The position numbers were made by a program, and so were the translations under genes. This document shows positions 14,598 to 23,161 of a stretch of 64,000 nucleotides of DNA, piece after piece. Below the pieces are notes generated by a model. That model had not been told where the DNA came from and made no database searches. It saw nothing but the letters and a program-made list of their open reading frames with translations. Numbering within the stretch: the stretch's first letter is position 1; each line of letters starts with the position of its first letter. Source of the stretch: Novosphingobium sp. GTDB taxonomy: Bacteria; Pseudomonadota; Alphaproteobacteria; Sphingomonadales; Sphingomonadaceae. The stretch covers positions 80,563 to 144,562 of the forward strand of contig NZ_JAIXZS010000015.1 in assembly GCF_027489515.1 (NCBI RefSeq). The letters are read 5' to 3'.

Positions 14598-15923
14598 TCA
14601 GTGAGACAGCGCCAGGGCGGCCGGCGCCTTGTCCGGATAGACTTCATGAAACGCGGCCTGCACCGTGGCAAGCCCGTCTGTCAGGATCTGCCAAGCGGTC
14701 TTGCCCTTGATGTTGGGAATATCAGCCCGCGCGCCTTTTGCGGCCAGCACGCGCAGCATCGCGGGAAGTTCTGCGAAGAACGGGCCGCCTGCCAGCATGT
14801 GCAGCGCGGTCGTCTTGTCCTTGTCTGCCACGTTGGCATCGCCGGCGAGGTCCAGCGCAAGGCCGAGCGCGGTTGCATTGCGCCCCTGCACTGCCGCGAG
14901 CACCAGATTGACGCCCGCGCCATCGACAAAGTGCTCATCCGCCCCTGCGCGCACAAGCTGCCACATGACATCGGCCTGCCCCGCCTTCGCCGCCGCCATC
15001 AACGCTGTCGTCGGCTGGACAGGTGGTGGCGGCATGCCGAAATTGGCCTCGGTCACCCAAGTGATTTTCGAGGGGCCGGAGAGTGCGTCGACGTCCGCCC
15101 CGCGCTCGAGCAGCGCCGCGACCAGCGTGCCCTGCCCGGCAGCGGCGGCGACATGCAGCGGCCGCAGCCCCTGACGGTCCAGTTCGGCAACATCACCGCC
15201 GCCCAGCCGCACCAGCTCTTCGGCTGCGGCCCAGTTCTTCTGATAGAGCGCCATCTGCAAGGCGCTGGTATTCTCCGGCCCGCGATGCTTCACATCTGCC
15301 CCCGCCGCAATCAGTGCCGAGGCGACACTGGCCTTGCCGCTCGCCAGCGCAAAGAACAGCGGGGTGAAGCCGTTCGGTGTCTCCCGGTTCACCCCCGCGC
15401 CGGCTGCGATCAGCGCCGAAACCGCATCGAGCTTGCCGGCCGAAGCCGCCCACATCAGCGGCGTCTGCCCTCGCGCGTCAACGCTTTCGACCGCCGCGCC
15501 GCGTGCCAGCAGCGCGCGCACCGCGTCCGCTTCGGCAAACCGCGCGCACATGGCGAGCGGCGTGATCGCATCGGCATTCGCCTGATCGACCGGCGCGCCC
15601 GCCGCCACCAGCGCGGCCACGATCGCGCCATTGCCGCGCTCGCAGGCCAGCAGAAGCGGCGTCACCCCCAGCGCGTCGGCGCGGTCTACCCGCGCACGGG
15701 CCTTGAGCAGCACATCGACCAGCGCCGGGTCCTGCGTCTCGACCGCGCGCGCCAGCGGCGTCTCGCCATATTCGAGCACGGCATGGGCAGATCCGCCATG
15801 CGCGATCGCGGCGGCCAGTGCTTCGGCATCATCCTCGGCAATCGCCCGCGCGATCTCGTCCGTGCCATGCGCCCTGGCCGGCAGCGGCAAGAGCGCGAGC
15901 AGCAGCGCCGCGATCCTACGCAT
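14598..15923 (-). CDS. Exported ankyrin-repeat protein
   Basis: Protein of 441 aa: signal peptide MRRIAALLLALLPLPARAHG followed by roughly ten ankyrin repeats (for example YGETPLARAVETQDPALVDV, GVTPLLLACERGNGAIVAAL, GQTPLMWAASAGKLDAVSAL). Ankyrin repeats are protein-protein interaction scaffolds; in the periplasm they can protect or assemble enzymes. ATG 15923 overlaps the upstream DUF1552 gene by 8 bp. The longer ORF start at 15977 would add residues derived from that gene and spoil the signal peptide. It probably binds one of the redox proteins encoded on either side. Confidence 0.85.
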   Translation of the reverse strand: MRRIAALLLALLPLPARAHGTDEIARAIAEDDAEALAAAIAHGGSAHAVLEYGETPLARAVETQDPALVDVLLKARARVDRADALGVTPLLLACERGNGAIVAALVAAGAPVDQANADAITPLAMCARFAEADAVRALLARGAAVESVDARGQTPLMWAASAGKLDAVSALIAAGAGVNRETPNGFTPLFFALASGKASVASALIAAGADVKHRGPENTSALQMALYQKNWAAAEELVRLGGGDVAELDRQGLRPLHVAAAAGQGTLVAALLERGADVDALSGPSKITWVTEANFGMPPPPVQPTTALMAAAKAGQADVMWQLVRAGADEHFVDGAGVNLVLAAVQGRNATALGLALDLAGDANVADKDKTTALHMLAGGPFFAELPAMLRVLAAKGARADIPNIKGKTAWQILTDGLATVQAAFHEVYPDKAPAALALSH

Positions 15924-17253
15924 GGGCCAGTCCCGCCAGCGGCGCGGTGCTGTCGCCGAACTTCGTGGCTCGCACATCGAGCAGTTGGAGCCCCGCGAGG
16001 AGCAGGTTCGACATTGTCGTGCCCTTGTCCACGGCCAGATGCCGTCCGCCCTGCACGAGGCCGCCCGCCACGATCACCGGCAAGTCCATGAAGTCATGCT
16101 CGTTGGAATCGCCGAACGCCGACCCGCGGATCACCAGCGTCGTATCGAGGAGCGATCCCGCGCCGTCCTTTGTCTCCTTCAGCCGCTTCAGCGCATAGGC
16201 GAAGAATTCCATATGATAGCGGTTGATCACCGCGAGCTTGGCCATCTTGTCGGCGTTCTTGCCGTGGTGGCTGAGCATATGGTGCGAATCCGGCACACCG
16301 ATCTCGGGATAGGTGCGGTTCGAGATCTCGCGCCCCAGCATGAAGGTGGCGACCCGCGTCAGGTCGGCCTGCATGGCGAGCACCTTGAGGTCGATCATCA
16401 GCCGCACATGCTCGGCAAAGTCTGCGGGGATGCCCGCCGGCTGCGCGAACGAGCCCGCCTCCGCTTGCGGCCCCGCCGCCGCGCGCTGGATGCGCTTCTC
16501 GATCGCGCGCGTCGCGTCGAGGTATTCATCGAGCTTGCGCTTGTCCTCCGCGCCCAGCCGGCCCGAAAGCCGCGCCGCGTCCTCGCGCACATAATCGAGG
16601 ATCGAGGCCTGCTGCCGCGCCTGCGCCAGCCGGCTCGCGGGATCGAGCGCCTCGCCATCGCCGAACAGGCGCTCGAACACGTCGCGCGGATTGGCCATGA
16701 CTGGCAGCGGCACCGTCGGCGTCAGCCATGAGATGCCGTTGGTGTAGGCACACGAATAATTGATGTCGCAGCTGCCCAGGAGGCTTGCCTGATCGATCCC
16801 CAGTTCAAGGCTCGGAATCGTCGTCGTCTCGCCCAGATGCGCGGCAAAGACCTGATCCATCGAAACGCCGCAGCGGATGTCCGGCCCTTCCGTCTGCCGC
16901 GCATGCGCACCCGTCAGAAACGCCGGGCAAGATCGCCCATGCCCTGCAGGTCTGTCACCGAAAGCCGCTGCCTGTGGATGCCCCAGCCCGCTCACCACCA
17001 CCATATCGCTGCGGAACGGCTCCATCGGCGCAAGTGTCGGTGGCAGCGCAAAGTCAGCCCCCGTCGTGGCAGGCCGATAGGCGTCCATCGTCATGCCATT
17101 GGGCGTGTAGAACACCGAAAGCCGCTTGGGCCGTGCAGCCGCGTCCGCCGCGCGCGCGGCCGAGATCATTGCTTCGAGGAACGGCAGCGCCATCGTGGTG
17201 CCAAGCCCGCGCAGCACGGTGCGGCGGCTGAGCGCAGGGCGTTTCACGATCAT
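15916..17253 (-). CDS. DUF1552 domain protein, Tat-exported
   Basis: Protein of 445 aa covering the whole DUF1552 family. The N-terminus has a twin-arginine motif SRRTVLRGLGTTMALPFLEA. Family features include RLSVFYTPNGMTMDAYRP, VVVSGLGHP, GHGRSCPAFLTGA, SHHMLSHHG and TTLVIRGSAFGDSNEHDF. The fold is of the DUF1501/sulfatase-like type; the reaction is not established. The start at ATG 17253 overlaps the DUF1592 stop (ATGA). DUF1552 and DUF1592 genes occur as neighbours in many genomes, so the two products probably act together in the periplasm. ATG 17268 is an alternative start. Confidence 0.88.
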   Translation of the reverse strand: MIVKRPALSRRTVLRGLGTTMALPFLEAMISAARAADAAARPKRLSVFYTPNGMTMDAYRPATTGADFALPPTLAPMEPFRSDMVVVSGLGHPQAAAFGDRPAGHGRSCPAFLTGAHARQTEGPDIRCGVSMDQVFAAHLGETTTIPSLELGIDQASLLGSCDINYSCAYTNGISWLTPTVPLPVMANPRDVFERLFGDGEALDPASRLAQARQQASILDYVREDAARLSGRLGAEDKRKLDEYLDATRAIEKRIQRAAAGPQAEAGSFAQPAGIPADFAEHVRLMIDLKVLAMQADLTRVATFMLGREISNRTYPEIGVPDSHHMLSHHGKNADKMAKLAVINRYHMEFFAYALKRLKETKDGAGSLLDTTLVIRGSAFGDSNEHDFMDLPVIVAGGLVQGGRHLAVDKGTTMSNLLLAGLQLLDVRATKFGDSTAPLAGLAHA

Positions 17254-19733
17254 CGATGCGGTCTCCATCCGCTCACGGCGAGTGCGACGTTGGTCGGCGG
17301 CGTCGGCACCCGGCGCAGGGTGAAGCCGGAGCTCATCACGATGCCCCTGATGATCGTCTGCACCCGCCAGTCATCCTTTGCCGCATCACGCGCAATGGCC
17401 CGCACCGCCGGCATGTCCTGCGGCCCGAGCCCGCGCCCCAGTGCATAGGTCATCAGCCGCTCGGTAAACGCCCGCGCAAACTCCTCTCGCCGATCGAGCA
17501 GGATCTGCTGCAGGCCGGTGAACCCCTTGAACGCTGTCCCGTCTGCCAGCACCGCGCCCGCATCGATCACCTGCCCGGCATCCTGCGCGCGCCATGCGCC
17601 GACGGCATCGAAGTTCTCCAGTGCGAAGCCCAGCGGGTCCATCCGCTGGTGGCACGAAGCGCAGGCCGGATTGGCACGGTGCAGTTCGAGCTGCTCGCGC
17701 GCGGTGAGCAGCCTGCCGTCATGCTCGGTCTTGAGGGCGGGAACGTCGGCAGGCGGCGGTGGCGGCGGCGAGGCCAGCATGTTGTCGAGGATCCACTTGC
17801 CGCGCTTCACCACCGAAGTCCGGTTGCCATAGCTCGTCACGGTGAGGATGCTTGCCTGCCCGAGCAACCCGCCGCGCGGGATATCCGCCCCCAGCGAAAC
17901 CTTGCGGAATGCCGGCCCGCGCACGCCGTCGATCCCGTAATGCCGCGCCAGCCGCTCGTTGAGGAAGGTGTAGTCCGCGCGGATGAAGTCGGTCACCGGC
18001 CGGTTCGCGGCTAGCACATGGCCAAAGAACATCCGCGTCTCGGTCGCCATCGCGCTCCTCAGCGGCACATCGAATTGTGGGAATTCGTTGATGTCCGGCC
18101 GCTGCTGGTCGAGGTTGCGCAAATAGAGCCACTGCCCGGCAAAGTTCTCGGTCAGCGCCTCGGCGCGCCGGTCCGCCAGCATGCGCGCAATTTCCGCAGC
18201 GAGCACGACCGGCTGGTGCAACTTGCCTTGCCCTGCCAGCGCGAGCAGTCGCTCGTCTGGGATCGAGCTCCACAGAAACAGCGAAAGCCGCGTCGCCAGA
18301 TCATAGTCGGATATGTGCTGCGCACTGCCGGCAGGGCCCGCGACCGGCGTCTCGACCGCGAACAGGAAGCGCGGGGAAACTAGCAGCGCCTCGATTCCCG
18401 CCTCAACGCCGCTTTCAAAGCCGCCCGCCGCACGCTCGCTCTCGTAAATCTTTAGAAGCGGCGCCAACTCCGCCTCGCTCACCGGGCCGCGCCATGCCCG
18501 CCTTGCAAGGCTCCCGAGGATACGCCGCGCGCAAAGCGCTTCTTCCACCGTCCGCTTGGGCTGGCAGACAAACACCGCCTTGCGGCTCGCGAGGTCGGCA
18601 TTGCCTGCCGCATCGAATGGTCCTGCCACGTCCAATTGCAGCACATCGCGCGGGAAATTGTGCTGCGAATAGCGCGGATGGACGCGGAACGAAGGGACAG
18701 TCAGCGTCCCCGCGCGCGCGCCATCGACCCAGACGTCAAGCGGCAGATCGACCGGCTTTTCGAGCGGAAGCGGCACGTAGTCGGTCGTGTTGCGCACGAC
18801 TTGCACGGCCTCGTCCGGCCAGGTCTGCCGCCGGAACGACACCGCCACGCTGTGCACCCCTGCCTTCATCGGCACGCGAAGCACGAAGCGGTCTTCGGCC
18901 AGCCGGTCGCTCTCGTTGTTGGTGTTGGAATTGAGCCAGACCGCGACATCGTAGGCCCCGTCCCAGCGCGCGGTATAGCGCACCGCCGTTCCTCCGCGCG
19001 AACCGAGCGGCAGGTCAGCCCCGGCGCGCTCGTTGAAGGCAGGAATGCCCGAATTCATCACCGAGCCGTCCTTGGCCACCTGCCAGCTCGTCACGAAATC
19101 GCGCTTGGGCACAAGCCCCGTGGCCAGCCGCGCCGCCTTGCCCGCCACGGCGACATACCGCTCCATCAGGGTGGGGGAGACGCTCAGAACATCGGCGATG
19201 TTATCGAAGCCGAAGCCCGAATTGTCCGGCGGCAGCGCGGCGGCGAAATCGCCTTCCACGCCCAGCAGATCGCGCACTGCATTGGCATACTCGCGCCGGT
19301 TGAGCCGCCGCACCGGCGCCGCGCCCGGATCGGGGTTCGCCATGACAAAGCGCGCACGCCCTTCATCGAGCCAGTTCACGAAGTCCGCCCGCAAGGCTGG
19401 TTCAGGCTGCTTCTTGCTATGCGGCGGCATCTCGCCCGCCGCGACGCGCCGCAGGATCTTCTCCCAGGTCTCGGCATTGCGGCCTGTGGCAATATCGTCC
19501 GCCTTGAGGCCCTCGACAGAAAGCCCCGCGACGTGATCGAAATCGTTGTGGCAGCGCGAACAGTAATCGGCGAGCATCGGCTCGACCAGCTCGGCGCGAC
19601 GCTCCTCCAGCGCGGGCGCGGAAGGCGGCACGGCGGTCACGTCAGCGGCGGCATAGAGGCACGATCCCGAGACCAGCGCGCTCAGCGCCAGCACTCCGCG
19701 CCCGAAGGAAATCCGCCGCAAAGCCTCGACCAA
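17250..19733 (-). CDS. DUF1592/DUF1588/DUF1585 c-type cytochrome-like protein
   Basis: Large exported protein, about 827 aa. In order: signal region LRRISFGRGVLALSALVSG; cytochrome-like N-terminus with CSRCH at about 58-62; DUF1587 (RRLNRREYANAVRDLLGVEG); DUF1595 (LCARRILGSLARRAWRGP); DUF1592 (DYDLATRLSLFLWSSIPDER); DUF1588 (GLLGQASILTVTSYGNRTS) with a second CASCH motif and PLGFALENFDAVG; DUF1585 at the C-terminus. Two CxxCH sites suggest two c-type hemes. I place the start at TTG 19733, which gives a sensible signal peptide; this is uncertain. It heads the operon with the DUF1552 gene. Planctomycete-type homologs are common; substrate unknown. Confidence 0.85.
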   Translation of the reverse strand: MVEALRRISFGRGVLALSALVSGSCLYAAADVTAVPPSAPALEERRAELVEPMLADYCSRCHNDFDHVAGLSVEGLKADDIATGRNAETWEKILRRVAAGEMPPHSKKQPEPALRADFVNWLDEGRARFVMANPDPGAAPVRRLNRREYANAVRDLLGVEGDFAAALPPDNSGFGFDNIADVLSVSPTLMERYVAVAGKAARLATGLVPKRDFVTSWQVAKDGSVMNSGIPAFNERAGADLPLGSRGGTAVRYTARWDGAYDVAVWLNSNTNNESDRLAEDRFVLRVPMKAGVHSVAVSFRRQTWPDEAVQVVRNTTDYVPLPLEKPVDLPLDVWVDGARAGTLTVPSFRVHPRYSQHNFPRDVLQLDVAGPFDAAGNADLASRKAVFVCQPKRTVEEALCARRILGSLARRAWRGPVSEAELAPLLKIYESERAAGGFESGVEAGIEALLVSPRFLFAVETPVAGPAGSAQHISDYDLATRLSLFLWSSIPDERLLALAGQGKLHQPVVLAAEIARMLADRRAEALTENFAGQWLYLRNLDQQRPDINEFPQFDVPLRSAMATETRMFFGHVLAANRPVTDFIRADYTFLNERLARHYGIDGVRGPAFRKVSLGADIPRGGLLGQASILTVTSYGNRTSVVKRGKWILDNMLASPPPPPPADVPALKTEHDGRLLTAREQLELHRANPACASCHQRMDPLGFALENFDAVGAWRAQDAGQVIDAGAVLADGTAFKGFTGLQQILLDRREEFARAFTERLMTYALGRGLGPQDMPAVRAIARDAAKDDWRVQTIIRGIVMSSGFTLRRVPTPPTNVALAVSGWRPHR

Positions 19734-19959
19734 ATGCCCGCCCCTGAACCAGTGCCGCGTCGCCAGCTTACACCAGCATGACAACAAGGCCACTGCCCTA
19801 TCTACCGCAGTGCAGCACGTCCATTGCCATAATCCGGACAGGCAATCGCGCTTTTGCGCGCGGGGTGGCGCGCCGACATCCCCAAACCATTTTCCTACAT
19901 GGCGCATTGCAGCTATCTGGTCCGGCGCCCCCACCTCTCCCGGAAAGGACGCTCTCACC

Positions 19960-20229
19960 ATGACCACCCGGCCCATCCCCGCCGCGCCGCGCCGCTACGT
20001 GGCGCTGGCGCGCCCGACCTTTCTTTACGTGATGTATGCGATGATCCTCTGGGCCATCCCGCTCGGCCTGCTCGGCGCCGTCCACCCCGCAGCCGCGCGC
20101 GCCATGATCGGGGCGATGACGGCCTATCTCGCCGGCCTGCCCGAGCCGCTTTATGCGCTCTTTGGCACAGCCTACCTCGGCTACACAGCAGCCCGCCAGT
20201 GGGGCAAAGCCAGGGGCACGGATCGGTAA
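19960..20229 (+). CDS. Small membrane protein, 3TM holin-like (GTA holin type)
   Basis: Protein of 89 aa with two clear hydrophobic helices (PTFLYVMYAMILWAIPLGLL and a second around ALFGTAYLGYTAARQWGK) and probably a third between. The PTFLYVMYAMILWAIP and EPLYALFGTAYLGYTAAR patterns match, from memory, the 3TM holin family linked to gene transfer agents in alphaproteobacteria. A good ribosome site (GGAAAGGA) precedes ATG 19960. No other phage or GTA gene adjoins it; the orphan tail sheath gene is 3 kb away. It may be a housekeeping small membrane protein instead. Confidence 0.6.
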   Translation: MTTRPIPAAPRRYVALARPTFLYVMYAMILWAIPLGLLGAVHPAAARAMIGAMTAYLAGLPEPLYALFGTAYLGYTAARQWGKARGTDR

Positions 20230-20270
20230 AACACACCTGCGTGGTTAGTTTCGGGTAATGTTTACCTGAT

Positions 20271-20630
20271 ATGACGCTGGGCAGCATGAAAGCACATCGC
20301 CTCTTTCTCGCCCAGCGCCCCCAGCCGCGCCGCCTGGCCCTGGCCGGCAGTGCCGCCGTGTTTGCGCTGCTGCTCTCCGGCTGCGACGTCGACCGGGTCA
20401 ACGCACTCGAGGAGCGCGTGACGGCGGTCGAGGCCAAGGCCGATGCGGCCGAGAAGAAGGCCAAGGCGGCCGAATCGCTTGCCGCGACCAACCAGCCGCA
20501 ACCGATCGCACAGCCGGAACCCGTCGTGCAGAGCAACGACAATCCCGATGGCGACGATCCCGCCGCCTCGGTCGACGATGGTGGTGATCCGCCCCCGCCG
20601 CCGCCGATGGCCGATAACGGCAAGGGTTGA
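20271..20630 (+). CDS. Small lipoprotein with coiled coil and Pro-rich tail
   Basis: Hypothetical protein of 119 aa. The lipobox ALLLSGC at about residue 33-38 predicts a lipid-anchored Cys. Next comes a short coiled coil (VNALEERVTAVEAKADAAEK, Ala/Lys heptads) like that of Lpp-type proteins, then a Gln/Pro/Asp-rich tail ending in a run of six prolines. ATG 20286 is a possible shorter start that keeps the signal. It is not assigned to a known family. The coiled coil suggests oligomerisation at the outer membrane. Confidence 0.7.
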   Translation: MTLGSMKAHRLFLAQRPQPRRLALAGSAAVFALLLSGCDVDRVNALEERVTAVEAKADAAEKKAKAAESLAATNQPQPIAQPEPVVQSNDNPDGDDPAASVDDGGDPPPPPPMADNGKG

Positions 20631-20720
20631 TCGCGCCGTCCGGTTCGGGCGGGCTTGCCTCGGCAGGCCCAAGCTCTATCAGAGCCGGATACAGCGCAAT
20701 TGCCTCTGCCGGAGCCTGCC

Positions 20721-21155
20721 ATGCCCGAGACTGTCTTCGTCCTCAACGGCCCCAATCTCAACCTGCTCGGCACGCGTGAGCCGGAGATCTATGGCTCGGC
20801 CACGCTCGATGATATCGCCGGCATGCTGGAAGACCGCGCGCGTGAACTGGGGCTGGAGATCGATCTCAGACAGTCCAACCACGAGGGCCATCTTGTTGAT
20901 TGGCTTCACGAAGCGCAGGCGGTCGGCGCCAAGGCCGTACTGCTCAATGCCGGCGCCTTCACCCACACCAGCGTGGCGCTCCATGATGCGATCAAGGCCA
21001 TTCGCACGCCGGTGATCGAAGTCCACCTCTCCAACCCGCACACGCGCGAGGCGTTCCGCCACAAGTCCTTCGTCGGCATGGCCGCCAAGGCGACGATCGC
21101 GGGCTTCGGCCCCCTCAGCTACCTCCTCGCGCTCGAAGGCGCGTACCGGCTCTGA
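20721..21155 (+). CDS. aroQ: Type II 3-dehydroquinate dehydratase
   Basis: Cytosolic shikimate-pathway enzyme converting 3-dehydroquinate to 3-dehydroshikimate. Its 144 aa is the normal type II length. Motifs: [19 protein letters not shown] with the catalytic Arg/Tyr loop, [32 protein letters not shown], and [20 protein letters not shown] with the catalytic His. ATG 20721 follows GGAG at good spacing; the longer frame from 20655 is ignored. It precedes accB and accC, an arrangement common in alpha- and gammaproteobacteria. Confidence 0.96.
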   Translation: MPETVFVLNGPNLNLLGTREPEIYGSATLDDIAGMLEDRARELGLEIDLRQSNHEGHLVDWLHEAQAVGAKAVLLNAGAFTHTSVALHDAIKAIRTPVIEVHLSNPHTREAFRHKSFVGMAAKATIAGFGPLSYLLALEGAYRL

Positions 21156-21164
21156 ATGGCCCTT

Positions 21165-21198
21165 GCGGGCGTTTTCCACGCCGCCCGCGCCGGTTTTT
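21165..21198 (+). terminator. Hairpin with T5 tract after aroQ
   Basis: GCGGGCG (21165-21171) pairs with CGCCCGC (21182-21188), and a GC spacer leads to TTTTT at 21194-21198. It lies between aroQ and accB and may separate or attenuate the two. Confidence 0.45.
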
Positions 21199-21265
21199 CT
21201 TGCCTCTGCGCAGCGCGGCGGGCATGGAACCCGCTTTCGATACGTATACCCGCGAGGACAAGATA

Positions 21266-21757
21266 ATGGGGCAAGACCGCGGCGACGAGAGCGCCAAGAT
21301 GGCCATCGACAGCGCATTGGTGCGCGAACTGGCCGAACTTCTTTCCGACACCGGCCTGACCGAGATCGAAGTCGAGGACGGCTCGCGCAAGATCCGCGTC
21401 GCCCGCACGATCACCGCAGCACCGGTCATGAGCTATGCGCCCGCCCCTGCCGCCGCACCGGCTCCGGCTGCGGCACCCGCCGCGGCGGCCGAGGCTCCTG
21501 CCGCGCCTGCCGCCGAGACCCACGCCAATGCGCTGCGCTCGCCGATGGTCGGCACGGCATACCTCACCCCCGAACCCGGCGCCGCACCGTTCATCACCGT
21601 CGGCTCCACGGTCAAGGCCGGTGACACGCTGCTCATTGTTGAGGCGATGAAAGTGATGAACCCGATCACCGCGCCCACCGGCGGCAAGATCACCGCGATC
21701 CTGGTCGAAAACGCGCAGCCGGTCGAGTTTGACCAGCCGCTCGTCGTCATCGCCTGA
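21266..21757 (+). CDS. accB: Biotin carboxyl carrier protein of acetyl-CoA carboxylase
   Basis: 163-aa BCCP. The N-terminal helix [20 protein letters not shown] is followed by an Ala/Pro-rich linker (about 58-85). The C-terminal biotinyl domain has the biotin-accepting lysine in [13 protein letters not shown] (the EAMK motif). ATG 21266 gives the family-typical N-terminus; an upstream start at 21200 would add an unrelated stretch. It delivers carboxybiotin between AccC and the carboxyltransferase in fatty acid synthesis, and lies 13 bp before accC. Confidence 0.95.
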   Translation: MGQDRGDESAKMAIDSALVRELAELLSDTGLTEIEVEDGSRKIRVARTITAAPVMSYAPAPAAAPAPAAAPAAAAEAPAAPAAETHANALRSPMVGTAYLTPEPGAAPFITVGSTVKAGDTLLIVEAMKVMNPITAPTGGKITAILVENAQPVEFDQPLVVIA

Positions 21758-21770
21758 GCGCGCGTAAACC

Positions 21771-23117
21771 ATGGCCATTTCCCGCCTGCTGATCGCCAAC
21801 CGCGGCGAAATCGCGCTGCGCATCCACCGCGCCGCGCATGAAATGGGGATCGAGACGGTCGCGGTGCACTCCACCGCCGATGCCGATGCCATGCATGTGC
21901 GCCTTGCCGACCACGCGGTCTGCATCGGCCCGCCGGCGGCGAAGGACAGCTATCTCAACATGGCCGCGATCATCTCCGCGGCCGAGATCACCCATGCCGA
22001 CGCGATCCACCCCGGCTACGGCTTCCTTTCGGAGAACGCCAAGTTCGCCGAGATCGTGGAGGCCCACGGCATCACCTGGATCGGCCCCAAGCCCGAACAT
22101 ATCCGCACGATGGGCGACAAGATCGAGGCCAAGCGCACCGCTGGCGCTCTCGGCCTGCCGCTGGTCCCGGGCTCGGACGGCGCGGTTTCCGATATCAAGG
22201 AAGCCAAGGAAATCGCCGACGCCGCCGGTTATCCGGTAATCATCAAGGCCGCTTCAGGTGGCGGCGGGCGCGGCATGAAGGTCTGCAACGGGCCCGACGA
22301 GCTCGAAACGCTGATCCAGCAGGCCGGCAGCGAGGCGAAAGCCGCGTTTGGCGATGCCACCGTCTACATCGAGAAGTACCTCGGCAATCCGCGGCACATC
22401 GAATTCCAGGTCTTCGGCGATGGCAACGGCAATGCCATCCATCTTGGCGAGCGCGATTGCTCGCTCCAGCGCCGCCACCAGAAGGTGCTGGAGGAAGCCC
22501 CCTCCCCCGTCATCTCCGCCGCCGAGCGCGACCGCATGGGCGGCATCGTCGCCAAGGCCATGGCCGACATGGGCTATCGCGGCGCGGGCACGATCGAATT
22601 CCTGTGGGAAGGCGGCGAGTTCTACTTCATCGAGATGAACACCCGCCTGCAAGTGGAACACCCCGTCACCGAAGCAATCACCGGCGTCGACCTCGTGCGC
22701 GAGCAGATCCGCATTGCCGATGGCAAGCCGCTTTCGGTCAAACAGGAAGAGATCGAGTTCAAGGGCCACGCAATCGAGTGCCGCATCAACGCGGAAGACC
22801 CGTTCAACTTCACCCCCTCGCCCGGCCTCGTCACCAGCTACCACGCCGCGGGCGGCATGCATGTGCGTGTCGATAGCGGCCTCTATGCCGGCTACCGCAT
22901 CCCGCCCTACTATGACTCCATGATCGCCAAGCTCATCGTATCGGGCCGCACCCGCGAAGGCTGTATCATGCGCCTCAAGCGCGCGCTGGAAGAGATGGTC
23001 ATCGGCGGGGTGAAGACTTCGATCCCCTTGCACCAGAAGCTGCTGACTGACCCCAAGTTTCTCGATGGGGACTACTCGATCAAGTATCTGGAGCAGTGGC
23101 TTTCGGAAGCGGGCTGA
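21771..23117 (+). CDS. accC: Biotin carboxylase subunit of acetyl-CoA carboxylase
   Basis: ATP-grasp enzyme of 448 aa, the canonical length. N-terminal [20 protein letters not shown]; Gly-rich ATP loop [13 protein letters not shown] (about 160-172); catalytic region [19 protein letters not shown] with the Glu/Asn/Arg residues (about 288-306); C-terminal [17 protein letters not shown]. It carboxylates the biotin on AccB using bicarbonate and ATP. It forms an operon with accB; a CCTCCCC palindrome follows the stop. Confidence 0.97.
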   Translation: MAISRLLIANRGEIALRIHRAAHEMGIETVAVHSTADADAMHVRLADHAVCIGPPAAKDSYLNMAAIISAAEITHADAIHPGYGFLSENAKFAEIVEAHGITWIGPKPEHIRTMGDKIEAKRTAGALGLPLVPGSDGAVSDIKEAKEIADAAGYPVIIKAASGGGGRGMKVCNGPDELETLIQQAGSEAKAAFGDATVYIEKYLGNPRHIEFQVFGDGNGNAIHLGERDCSLQRRHQKVLEEAPSPVISAAERDRMGGIVAKAMADMGYRGAGTIEFLWEGGEFYFIEMNTRLQVEHPVTEAITGVDLVREQIRIADGKPLSVKQEEIEFKGHAIECRINAEDPFNFTPSPGLVTSYHAAGGMHVRVDSGLYAGYRIPPYYDSMIAKLIVSGRTREGCIMRLKRALEEMVIGGVKTSIPLHQKLLTDPKFLDGDYSIKYLEQWLSEAG

Positions 23118-23126
23118 ACGTCAAGG

Positions 23127-23161
23127 TCCTCCCCATCTCCATTTCGTGAAGGCGGGGAGGA
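23127..23161. repeat. 35-bp CCTCCCC palindrome, copy A
   Basis: TCCTCCCC and GGGGAGGA arms enclose TTCGTGAA-containing spacer. It aligns over its whole length with copy B at 24376-24410 (26 of 35 positions by eye) in the same orientation. It abuts the stop codon of the tail sheath gene and probably also terminates accC. Confidence 0.7.

Noticed and set aside
19955..20773. 272-codon minus-strand ORF over the holin and lipoprotein genes
   Set aside because: It covers two plus-strand genes with good ribosome sites and secretory or membrane features; the antisense product is Ser/Gly/Arg-rich without motifs.
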